From contig JAEWEZ010000089.1 of NCBI GenBank assembly GCA_023389045.1, forward strand, positions 1 through 6,198: 6,198 bases of DNA, given 5' to 3'. The notes below the pieces were generated by a model, which was not told the origin of the DNA, searched no databases, and saw only the letters and a program-made list of their open reading frames with translations. This stretch comes from Actinomycetes bacterium (GTDB taxonomy: Bacteria; Actinomycetota; Actinomycetes; Actinomycetales; Dermabacteraceae). The first letter of the stretch is position 1; each line of letters opens with the position of its first letter. Both the position numbers and the translations under genes were made by a program. Shown one piece after another: positions 1-5,718 of this stretch.

Positions 1-531
1 GTCATCTGCCACGGCATCCCCGACTCCACCGTGATGCAGGAGGGCGACATCCTGAACGTGGATGTCACCGCCTTTATCCACGGCGTGCACGGCGACACCA
101 ACGCCACCTTCCTGATCGGCGATGTGGATCCGCGCGTGGCTGAACTCGTCGAACACACCCGCGCCGCGATGGAACGCGGCATGCGCGCCGCGAAACCGGG
201 CCGCGAGGTGAACGTGATCGGCCGCGTGATCGAGAAGTACGTGAACCGGCACGGCTACGAATCGGTGCATGACTTCACCGGGCATGGCGTGGCCGAAGGT
301 TTCCACAACGGCCTGGTCATCCCCCACTACGACTCCGCGCCCATGTTCGACGACGTGCTCGAAGAGAACATGACCTTCACGATCGAACCGATGGTCACGA
401 TGGGTTCGCAGGCCTGGGAGCAGTGGGACGACGGATGGACCGTGGTCACCCGCGACCGCGGCTTCACCGCCCAGTTCGAGCACACCATGGTGATGACCTC
501 TGAGGGCCCGGAGGTTCTCACCGTCGTTTAA
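1..531 (+). CDS. map: Type I methionine aminopeptidase, C-terminal part (5' end outside window)
   Basis: The enzyme removes the N-terminal methionine from nascent proteins in the cytosol, using a dinuclear metal centre. The reading frame is open from base 1, so the gene begins upstream; 176 residues remain. Bacterial enzymes run about 250-290 residues, so roughly the first 80-110 are missing. All the family's metal ligands and active-site landmarks of this half are visible (numbering from base 1): HGIPD at 4-8 with the substrate-side His4, Asp21 in LNVDVTAF, Asp32 in HGDTNATF, His95 in FTGHGV, His102 in GFHNG, Glu129 in FTIEPMV and Glu160 in AQFEHTMV. The frame ends with TAA at 529-531 and is followed at once by a GC-rich hairpin. 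One small oddity is GHGVAEGFH where relatives usually have GHGIGxxFH; the histidines are kept, so the enzyme should be active. The family assignment is firm. Confidence 0.96.
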   Translation, partial: VICHGIPDSTVMQEGDILNVDVTAFIHGVHGDTNATFLIGDVDPRVAELVEHTRAAMERGMRAAKPGREVNVIGRVIEKYVNRHGYESVHDFTGHGVAEGFHNGLVIPHYDSAPMFDDVLEENMTFTIEPMVTMGSQAWEQWDDGWTVVTRDRGFTAQFEHTMVMTSEGPEVLTVV

Positions 532-561
532 GGGGCCGACGGGCCACCGGCCCGTCTCCCC
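532..561 (+). terminator. GC hairpin directly after map, probable terminator
   Basis: A perfect 8-bp inverted repeat, GACGGGCC (538-545) and GGCCCGTC (549-556), has a 3-nt loop and begins 6 nt after the map stop codon. Four further G-C pairs can form outside it (532-535 with 558-561) across a small internal loop. No T-run follows, which is common for actinobacterial terminators. A second, smaller stem follows at 574-578/582-586. Function is inferred from position and stability. Confidence 0.6.
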
Positions 562-646
562 ATCGCAGACCACGGGCCCACGGCCCTCTCTCCCCACCGA
601 CATCCCCACTGTTTCCGGCGGCCCTTACCGCCCCCAACCCCTCTTT

Positions 647-652
647 TGGAGC
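647..652 (+). promoter_or_regulatory. Ribosome binding site that fixes the ppgK start
   Basis: GGAG at 648-651 lies 6 nt before ATG at 658. The frame could also open at TTG 646, but that codon overlaps the Shine-Dalgarno core and would have none of its own, so ATG 658 is preferred. The preceding 532-657 stretch holds hairpins at 538-556, 574-586 and a weak one at 617-632; no clear -10/-35 pair was seen. Confidence 0.65.
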
Positions 653-657
653 AAGCC

Positions 658-1536
658 ATGAGCCACGATCTCGCCTTCGGTATCGACATCGGCGGAAGCG
701 GCATCAAGGGCGCCCCTGTGGATCTCGCCACGGGCCGCCTCGCCGCTGACCGTCTGCGCATCCCCACCCCGCAGCCCGCCACCCCCGAGGCGGTGGCGGA
801 CACCGTCGCTGAACTCGTCAACGGTTTCAACGTGCCCAAGGGCATTCCCGTCGGCGTCACCTTCCCCGCCGTGATCCAGCACGGGGTGGCCAAAACCGCT
901 GCCAATGTGGACGATTCCTGGATCGGCACCGATGTGGATGCGCTGCTCAGTGAGCGCACCGGGCATGACGTGTTTGTGGTCAATGACGCCGATGCCGCCG
1001 GCATCGCGGAAATGGAGTTCGGTGCCGGTAAGGGCCGCAAGGGCGTGGTTCTGCTGACCACGCTCGGCACCGGGGTGGGCACCGCCCTCTTCACCGACGG
1101 GCATTTGGTTCCCAACTCGGAGTTCGGGCATCTTCCGCTGCACGGTGGTGCGGCCGAAAAGTACATGGCCGAGTCGGTGCATGAGCGGGAGGAGCTCTCC
1201 TGGGAGGAGTGGGCTGGACGCCTCCAGGAGTACTACGAGCTGGTCGAGTTCCTCATCAACCCGGACCTCATCATCGTGGGCGGTGGCGTCTCCAAGAAGC
1301 ATGAGAAGTTCCTGCCGCTGCTGAGGACCCGCGCCGAGATTGTGCCTGCGCAGACCCGCAATGAGGCCGGGATTATCGGCGCGGCGGTGCTTGCTCATGC
1401 CGAGGAGAAGCGTCGGCTGAAGGCCCAGAAGAAGGCCGACAAGAAAGCCGCCAAAAAGGCTGATAAGAAGGCCGGCAAAGAGGCCGGTAAGAAAGCTGAC
1501 AAGGAGACCGGCAAGAAGGCCGGCAAGAAAGCCTGA
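658..1536 (+). CDS. ppgK: Polyphosphate glucokinase with lysine-rich C-terminal tail
   Basis: This cytosolic ROK/hexokinase-superfamily enzyme phosphorylates glucose to glucose 6-phosphate using inorganic polyphosphate, and usually also ATP. The protein has 292 residues from ATG 658. Visible signatures are the phosphate-binding loop DIGGSGIKG (10-18), the family block VGVTFPAVIQHG (65-76) and TAANVDDSWIGTD (80-92), catalytic Asp110 in VVNDADAAG, the second phosphate loop LTTLGTGVGTALF (133-145), substrate-side NSEFGH (153-158), and IIVGGGVSKKHEKF (205-218). The ROK zinc motif CxCGxxGCxE is absent, as in actinobacterial PpgK. The catalytic domain ends near residue 250; residues 251-292 form a tail with 18 Lys and 2 Arg among 42 residues, in loose KKA(D/G) repeats. 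Typical family members are about 250-270 residues, so the tail is an addition. It might bind polyphosphate or nucleic acid (inference). The gene stands between a hairpin upstream and a convergent hairpin downstream, so it is probably monocistronic. Confidence 0.95.
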   Translation: MSHDLAFGIDIGGSGIKGAPVDLATGRLAADRLRIPTPQPATPEAVADTVAELVNGFNVPKGIPVGVTFPAVIQHGVAKTAANVDDSWIGTDVDALLSERTGHDVFVVNDADAAGIAEMEFGAGKGRKGVVLLTTLGTGVGTALFTDGHLVPNSEFGHLPLHGGAAEKYMAESVHEREELSWEEWAGRLQEYYELVEFLINPDLIIVGGGVSKKHEKFLPLLRTRAEIVPAQTRNEAGIIGAAVLAHAEEKRRLKAQKKADKKAAKKADKKAGKEAGKKADKETGKKAGKKA

Positions 1537-1549
1537 GCGCGCCCCCGTC

Positions 1550-1595
1550 GGGATGTCCCCGCGGCGCTTGCCAGCGCAGGCGCCGCGGGGATCCC
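1550..1595. terminator. Shared bidirectional hairpin between ppgK and rnpB
   Basis: A perfect 11-bp inverted repeat (1557-1567 with 1580-1590, arm CCCCGCGGCGC) with a 12-nt loop lies between the ppgK stop and the 3' end of the convergent rnpB gene. GGGAT (1550-1554) and ATCCC (1591-1595) extend it by 5 bp past a 2-nt bulge. It is symmetrical, so it could end transcripts from both sides. Neither strand has a T-run after the stem. Confidence 0.65.
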
Positions 1596-1599
1596 ACAC

Positions 1600-1960
1600 A
1601 AACGACCAGCCGGCCCATAAGCCGGGTTCTGTGATCGACAGTCATCCATCTCGGATCGCTGTTGCCAACGACCTCTAGCGGTCCACCCGGGGACTTGGAC
1701 CGGCGGCCTGTAGCGTCCCCTGTCTGACCTTGCTCCCGGTGGGGTTTACCGTGCCGGCCCTGTCACCAGGACCGCGGTGGTCTCTTACACCACCCTTTCA
1801 CCCTTACCGACGCGCATGGCGCCGGCGGTTTGCTTTCTGTGGCACTATCCCGCGGATCGCTCCGGGTGGGCGTTACCCACCACCGTGCCGGAGGGAGCCC
1901 GGACTTTCCTCGGCTCCGATCCGTGGATCGAAGACGCGACTGTCCGGCCGACTGGTCTGC
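1600..1960 (-). ncRNA. rnpB: RNase P RNA, bacterial class A
   Basis: This is the catalytic RNA of ribonuclease P, which makes the mature 5' end of tRNAs. Read on the minus strand, the conserved blocks appear in order: GAGGAAAGTCCGGGCTC (1911-1895, first strand of P4), AGTGCCACAGAAA (1846-1834), GGTAAGGGTGAAA (1808-1796), AAACCCCACCGGGAGCAAGG (1747-1728), and ACAGAACCCGGCTTAT (1632-1617, second strand of P4). Terminal helix P1 forms between 1957-1946 and 1615-1604: 12 pairs including one G-U. This sets the ends to about 1960 and 1600, giving roughly 360 nt, normal for the family; the exact ends are good to a few bases. The 3' end faces the hairpin at 1550-1595. Short reading frames across this region are not genes. 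The 5' end is only about 38 nt from the divergent yaaA start. Confidence 0.97.
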
Positions 1961-1965
1961 CCCGC

Positions 1966-1971
1966 ATCCTA
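1966..1971 (-). promoter_or_regulatory. Putative -10 box of rnpB
   Basis: On the minus strand TAGGAT (TANNNT type) ends 5-8 nt before the P1 helix that begins the RNA, the spacing expected for a transcription start at about 1958-1960. At 17-18 bp upstream there is only AAAAGT-like sequence, with no resemblance to TTGACA. The polymerase footprint would extend over the yaaA ribosome binding site and first codons. Confidence 0.5.
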
Positions 1972-1982
1972 TCGCCGTTGTG

Positions 1983-1988
1983 AAGGAG
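1983..1988 (+). promoter_or_regulatory. Ribosome binding site of yaaA
   Basis: AAGGAG precedes ATG 1999 by 10 nt, on the long side but usable, and supports this start. It lies in the stretch that on the other strand would hold the rnpB promoter. Confidence 0.6.
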
Positions 1989-1998
1989 ACTTTTTCCC

Positions 1999-2790
1999 AT
2001 GCTGATCCTGCTTCCGCCCTCGGAGACGAAAACCCGCCCCGATACCGGTCCCACCCTGAACCTTTCCGCGCTCACGCTGCCCGAACTCACCGCGGCCCGC
2101 ACTGAGATGATCGCGGCCTGCGGGCGCACTGCCCGTCTGCCCGAGGGCGTAACGATGCTGAAGGTTCCCGCGAGTGCCCCGGAGCTGACGGAGCGGATGC
2201 AGCAGATCGAGCAAGAGCCCTGCGCGCTGCCGCTCGAGGTGTATTCGGGGGTGCTGTATGAAGCGCTCGGGGAGGTCTCTCCCGCGCAGGGCCGACGGGT
2301 TCTTGTGCAGAGCGCGCTGCTCGGTCTGGTGGATGCGGCGCGTGATGCGATTCCCGCCTATCGGGTCTCGGCCGGTTCCACCCTCGACGGGCTCGGCAAG
2401 GCCGGCACCTGGTGGGCGCGGCACCTCAAGGAGGTGGGTGCGGCGCTGATGCAGGAGACGGCCGAGTCGGGTTCCCCGCTCGTCATCGACTGCCGCTCGG
2501 GCGCGTACCGCTCGATGATGAAACTGCGTTCCACCGAGCAGGTGCGGGTGCTCGAAGTGGGTGCGGTGCAGGAGATCGACGGAGTGCGCACGGTGGTCTC
2601 GCATGATGCGAAGCGCTACCGGGGGTGGGTCACGCGCGTTCTCAATGACGCCCCGCAGCCTGCCGCGACCCCCGAGGAGGTTCTCGCGCAGCTGAAGGAA
2701 GGGTTCAGCGGCACTCTCGATGTGGAACTCGACGGTGACACCCTCGTGGTGGTGGATCGGCCCCGACAGGAGCACTCCGCCACGTCCTGA
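1999..2790 (+). CDS. yaaA: YaaA-family (DUF328/UPF0246) peroxide stress response protein
   Basis: The family is named for E. coli YaaA, a cytosolic protein induced by hydrogen peroxide that lowers free iron and so limits Fenton damage; its biochemical activity is not fully settled. The product here has 263 residues against about 258 in E. coli, so it looks complete. Family landmarks are MLILLPPSETK at the N terminus (1-11), YSGVLYEAL (82-90), QSALLGLVDAARDAIPAYR (104-122), LVIDCRSGAYRSM (161-173) and the basic SHDAKRYRGW (201-210). The first residues continue straight into the family's N-terminal strand, and AAGGAG lies at 1983-1988, so ATG 1999 is well supported. It is divergent from rnpB, and its own promoter would have to lie inside rnpB sequence. 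It converges on nif3 with only 5 nt between stop codons. No OxyR- or PerR-like box was recognised. The peroxide role is transferred from E. coli and is not shown here. Confidence 0.9.
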   Translation: MLILLPPSETKTRPDTGPTLNLSALTLPELTAARTEMIAACGRTARLPEGVTMLKVPASAPELTERMQQIEQEPCALPLEVYSGVLYEALGEVSPAQGRRVLVQSALLGLVDAARDAIPAYRVSAGSTLDGLGKAGTWWARHLKEVGAALMQETAESGSPLVIDCRSGAYRSMMKLRSTEQVRVLEVGAVQEIDGVRTVVSHDAKRYRGWVTRVLNDAPQPAATPEEVLAQLKEGFSGTLDVELDGDTLVVVDRPRQEHSATS

Positions 2791-2795
2791 GCGGC

Positions 2796-3659
2796 TTACT
2801 CCGTGGGATCCACGCGACCGCCCCACGGATCGGTGCGCACGGCGCTGACGCTTACCTCAAGGGCTGGCAGGTTCTCCTCCAGCAGTTCCGCCAGGAGCGG
2901 CAGCCACAGGGCCTCACTGGCCGCGTGGGCGACGTCGATCAACGCCGGCACCGCTGCCTCGTCGGCAGCCGATTCAATGTGTTCACTGGCCGGGTGATGG
3001 CGCAGGTCTGAGGTGATGTACACATCGGCTCCGCAGCCGGCGGCCTGCTCCAGGAAGGAGTCTCCGGCGCCGGGGCAGACGGCTACGGTGCGCACCTCGC
3101 GCTCGGGGTCTCCGGTGAAGCGGATGCCCTGGGCGGTGCGGGGCACACGGTTCGCGATCCGCTGGGCGAGGCCCTGCACCGTCGTCGGCTCCCCCATTTC
3201 ACCCACGGCCCCGAGCCCGATGGACTCAGAACCAAAGCGCCCCTCGCTTCCCGGGGCGGGCGGTACGAGCGGCCGCACCTCACGCAGGTCGAGGGTGCGG
3301 ATCCAGGCGCCGACGGTGCCGCGGCTCGAGCGATCCACATTGGTGTGCCCGCACCACAGGGCGGTTCCGGCGCGCAGGAGCCGGGTGACCACGGCGCCCT
3401 TGCCCTGATCGGCGGGCAGGAAGCTCGCGCCGCGCAGCAGCAGGGGGTGATGGGTGATGAGCAGCTGAGCGCCAGCATCGACGGCTTCGGCGGCCACTGC
3501 GACCGTCGGATCCACGGCGAGCAGAACCCGCGTCACGGGCGCGTCACGCTCCCCGAGAACGAGACCGACGCGGTCCCAGTCCTCGGCCCAATCCAGCGGG
3601 TAGGCACCTTCGAGCACCTCGAGAACATCGGCGAGGCGCAGCGTCTGCGGGGCGGTCAT
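2796..3659 (-). CDS. Nif3-like dinuclear metal center protein (YbgI/YqfO family)
   Basis: Members of this widespread family form toroidal hexamers with two metal ions per subunit; the physiological role is unresolved, and annotation as GTP cyclohydrolase 1 type 2 rests on limited data. The protein has 287 residues. Metal ligands expected for the family are present: His70 and His71 in THHPLLLRG (69-77), His105 and Asp109 in GHTNVD (104-109), and His245 and Glu249 in IDVAHAASEA (241-250). Other landmarks are EDWDRVGLVLG (26-36) near the N terminus and VAVCPGAGDSFL (192-203) followed by GADVYITSDLRHHPASE (210-226). It lacks the long central insert (PII-like domain) of YqfO and matches a two-lobed short-to-medium form. 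The start codon overlaps the sufU stop in ATGA, and a repeated GGAGGAGGAG precedes it, so it is translationally coupled to sufU. In many actinobacteria nif3 is followed by a zinc-ribbon gene; here the convergent yaaA follows instead. Confidence 0.93.
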   Translation of the reverse strand: MTAPQTLRLADVLEVLEGAYPLDWAEDWDRVGLVLGERDAPVTRVLLAVDPTVAVAAEAVDAGAQLLITHHPLLLRGASFLPADQGKGAVVTRLLRAGTALWCGHTNVDRSSRGTVGAWIRTLDLREVRPLVPPAPGSEGRFGSESIGLGAVGEMGEPTTVQGLAQRIANRVPRTAQGIRFTGDPEREVRTVAVCPGAGDSFLEQAAGCGADVYITSDLRHHPASEHIESAADEAAVPALIDVAHAASEALWLPLLAELLEENLPALEVSVSAVRTDPWGGRVDPTE

Positions 3660-4339
3660 CGCTCCTCCTCCTGCGAGTGATGGGCGTCGGTTTCCGGCAT
3701 CGAGTGTTCCTGGTGCAGCCCCGCCTCATGCGCGGTCACCACTGTGCCACCCTGCCCGCTGGTGCCGAGCGTTTCGGCTTCCACCAGGGCAGCGCGGTAG
3801 GCCTTCCACGGCATGAGCACGCATTTCACCCGTGCCGGGAAGCGGTTCGCGCCGGCCAGGGCGATCCCATCGCCAATCAGGTCCTCATCGGGCTCCACCT
3901 GCCCGCGGGAGCCCATCACGGTTTCCATATGCTCCACGATCGGCAGGTTCTCGCGCAGGGTGTGGCCGATGAGCAGATCCGCCATCACCGAGGCGCTTGC
4001 CCGGCTCATGGCGCAGCCGCTCGCCTCATAGGACAGGTCCACCACGCGGGCCTCATCGCCCTCCCCCTCCACGTGAACGCGCAGGGTGATCTCATCGCCG
4101 CAGGTGGGATTGAGGTGGTGCACTTCCGCATCGAAGGGTTCGCGCAGCCCTGCATGCAGGGGGCGCTTATCGTGCTCGATCACGATCTCGGTGTACATCG
4201 ACGAGAGCGCACCGAGGCCACCGCTGCCCGCAGCGCCCGGGGCTCCGGGGCCGCCCGAGAAGCGGGAGAGGCTCGACAGACTCGGCAGGCTGCGTGCGCC
4301 GGGCTTTTTCTGGTGGGGAGGCTGGGCGTGATTCGTCAT
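3656..4339 (-). CDS. sufU: SufU sulfur relay protein with N- and C-terminal extensions
   Basis: SufU takes persulfide sulfur from SufS and passes it to the SufBCD Fe-S scaffold in Gram-positive bacteria; its bound zinc is essential. The core runs from about residue 46 to 188. The zinc and sulfur ligands are all present: Cys80 and Asp82 in NPTCGDEITL, Cys109 in SYEASGCAMSRASASVM, and Cys173 in RVKCVLMPWKA. These are the only cysteines. The segment between Cys109 and Cys173 carries the insertion that separates SufU from IscU. The protein has 227 residues, against about 145-160 usual. An N-terminal tail of about 45 residues is rich in Gly, Pro, Ala and Ser, and a C-terminal tail of about 40 carries five His and several acidic residues. 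Start ATG 4339 overlaps the sufS stop in ATGA and has GAGG 7 nt upstream. The internal Met48 (4198), where relatives begin, has no Shine-Dalgarno, so the long form is preferred but not proved. Confidence 0.93.
   Translation of the reverse strand: MTNHAQPPHQKKPGARSLPSLSSLSRFSGGPGAPGAAGSGGLGALSSMYTEIVIEHDKRPLHAGLREPFDAEVHHLNPTCGDEITLRVHVEGEGDEARVVDLSYEASGCAMSRASASVMADLLIGHTLRENLPIVEHMETVMGSRGQVEPDEDLIGDGIALAGANRFPARVKCVLMPWKAYRAALVEAETLGTSGQGGTVVTAHEAGLHQEHSMPETDAHHSQEEER
3662..3672 (-). promoter_or_regulatory. Iterated Shine-Dalgarno of the nif3-like gene
   Basis: On the minus strand the 11 bases read AGGAGGAGGAG, three overlapping GGAG cores placed 2, 5 and 8 nt before ATG 3659. They lie in the last sufU codons, which as a by-product encode the acidic end EEER. 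This supports efficient re-initiation at the ATGA overlap. Confidence 0.65.
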
Positions 4340-5718
4340 GAGAGGGCCTCGAAGAACTCGACGGTGCGGGAGACGCCTTCGACAAACAGGTCGATCTCCT
4401 CGCTGGTGGTGTGGATGCCGACGGAAGCGCGGGTGCTGCCCGAGACGCCGTATCGACGGTGCAGGGGCCAGGCGCAGTGATGCCCGATCCGCACCGCGAT
4501 CCCGAAGGCATCGAGCACCTGCCCCACATCGTGGGTGTGCACGCCGTCGAGAACGAAGGAGATCGCGCCACCGCGGGCGGCACCGGCCTGCGGCCCGAGC
4601 ACCCGCACCGCCGGGATCTGCGCGAGGCCGTCCAGAGCGCGCGTGGTCAGTTCACGCTCATGCGCGGCCACGGCCTCCATACCGAACTGCTCCAGGTAGG
4701 TGCAGGCAGCAGCCAGACCGACCGCCTGGCTGATGGGCGGTGTGCCCGCCTCGAATCGTGCCGGTGGGGCCGCGTAGGTGGAGGCTTCCATCGTCACGTT
4801 CTCGATCATGGAACCGCCGGTGAGGAAGGGCGGGAGGTATTCAAGAAGCTCCATCCGCCCCCAGAAACCGCCGATCCCGGTGGGGCCGAGCATTTTGTGC
4901 CCGGAGAAGGCGGCAAAGTCGGCGCCGATCTCCATCAGGTTCACCGGCAGATGCGGAACCGACTGGCAGGCATCGACCACGGCCAGGGCGCCCACCTCAT
5001 GGGCGCGGGCGCAGAGTTCCTGCACCAGATTGATCGTGCCGAGCACATTGGACTGGTGGGTGAAGGCGAACACCTTGGTGCGCTCGGTCAGCAGATCATC
5101 GAGACGGTCCAGATCCAGCGTGAACTCATCGGTGAGAGGGATCCACCGCAGCCGCGCCCCGGTGCGTCGGGCAAGTTCCTGCCAGGGCACGAGGTTTGCG
5201 TGATGCTCCATCTCGGTCACGAGGATTTCGTCGCCCTCCCGCACCCGCAGATGCTCGGGCGTGGAGGCGTCCCCGTTCCCGAGGGCGTAGGCGATGAGGT
5301 TCAGAGCCTCGGTGGCGTTCTTCGTGAAAGCGAGTTCTTCCGGGGCGGCTGCACCGATGAAGCGGGAAATCTGGGCGCGGGCGTCCTCGTAGGCGTCGGT
5401 GGCTTCTTCGGCGAGTTGGTGGGCTCCGCGTTTCACCGCCGCATTCGAGGTGGTGAGGAAGTGCTGCTCGGCCTCGAGCACGCTGCGGGGGCGCTGGCTG
5501 GTGGCTCCAGAATCGAGGTACACGAGCGGCATGTCATCAGCCAGGATGCGCTCAAGAATGGGGAAGTCAGCGCGGATTGCCTCCACGTCGAGGGGTCGGC
5601 GCGGGGTGGGTTCGTCGGTGGGAGGCGCTGCGGGCTGAGGCGCTGCGGCCTGGGGTTCTGCCGGCTGGGTTGGTGCCGTCGGTTCCTCGCCGGTGCGTCG
5701 GGGAGCGTTCTCAGGCAT
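4336..5718 (-). CDS. sufS: SufS cysteine desulfurase (class II)
   Basis: This PLP enzyme converts cysteine to alanine and holds the sulfur as a persulfide for SufU. The protein has 460 residues; SufS is usually 405-420, and the excess is a Pro/Ala/Gln/Thr-rich N-terminal tail (about 1-43). The catalytic domain follows: VYLDSGATSQRP (66-77), KRGAHQLAEEATDAYEDAR (96-114), KNATEALNLIAYALG (133-147), His172 (stacks on PLP) in EMEHHANLVPWQ, THQSNVLGTINLV (220-232), Asp249 and Gln252 in VVDACQSVPH, the PLP lysine Lys275 in FSGHKMLGPTGIGG, RFEAGTPP (321-328), persulfide Cys415 in IGHHCAWPLHRRYG, and substrate-side Arg430 in SGSTRASVG. LDSGATSQRP has Ser where most SufS have Asn. Start ATG 5718 is preceded by GGAGG with 9-nt spacing. 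The first gene of a three-gene operon, it overlaps sufU by ATGA. A possible -10 box lies at 5769-5774. sufB, sufC and sufD are not adjacent. Confidence 0.97.
   Translation of the reverse strand: MPENAPRRTGEEPTAPTQPAEPQAAAPQPAAPPTDEPTPRRPLDVEAIRADFPILERILADDMPLVYLDSGATSQRPRSVLEAEQHFLTTSNAAVKRGAHQLAEEATDAYEDARAQISRFIGAAAPEELAFTKNATEALNLIAYALGNGDASTPEHLRVREGDEILVTEMEHHANLVPWQELARRTGARLRWIPLTDEFTLDLDRLDDLLTERTKVFAFTHQSNVLGTINLVQELCARAHEVGALAVVDACQSVPHLPVNLMEIGADFAAFSGHKMLGPTGIGGFWGRMELLEYLPPFLTGGSMIENVTMEASTYAAPPARFEAGTPPISQAVGLAAACTYLEQFGMEAVAAHERELTTRALDGLAQIPAVRVLGPQAGAARGGAISFVLDGVHTHDVGQVLDAFGIAVRIGHHCAWPLHRRYGVSGSTRASVGIHTTSEEIDLFVEGVSRTVEFFEALS

Noticed and set aside
646..657. Earlier TTG start for ppgK at 646
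   Set aside because: It overlaps the GGAG that serves ATG 658 and would add four residues before a normal family N terminus.
1408..1533. DNA-level tandem repeat in the end of ppgK, as in a phase-variable tract
   Set aside because: Units are imperfect, with mixed synonymous codons and variable spacing; it is better read as a repetitive protein tail.
625..1599. Long minus-strand frame (324 codons) opposite ppgK, with a repetitive Leu/Gly-rich hydrophobic N-terminal part
   Set aside because: It is the antisense of the polyphosphate glucokinase gene; the apparent hydrophobic repeats are the complement of the AAG-rich lysine tail. No ribosome site or family match.
1730..2105. Short plus- and minus-strand frames of 68-94 codons between ppgK and yaaA
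   Set aside because: They lie largely on the RNase P RNA gene, whose conserved sequence blocks and P1 pairing explain the region.
2776..2806. Possible terminator between yaaA and the nif3-like gene
   Set aside because: Only 4-5 bp stems with 10-17 nt loops can be drawn, inside coding sequence; too weak to call.
1969..2826. 285-codon minus-strand frame opposite yaaA
   Set aside because: It covers almost exactly the yaaA gene and has an Arg/Gly/His-rich composition without recognisable domains.
3677..4480. 267-codon plus-strand frame opposite sufU
   Set aside because: It is an antisense shadow; sufU on the minus strand has intact Cys/Asp ligands and overlaps with both neighbours in typical operon fashion.
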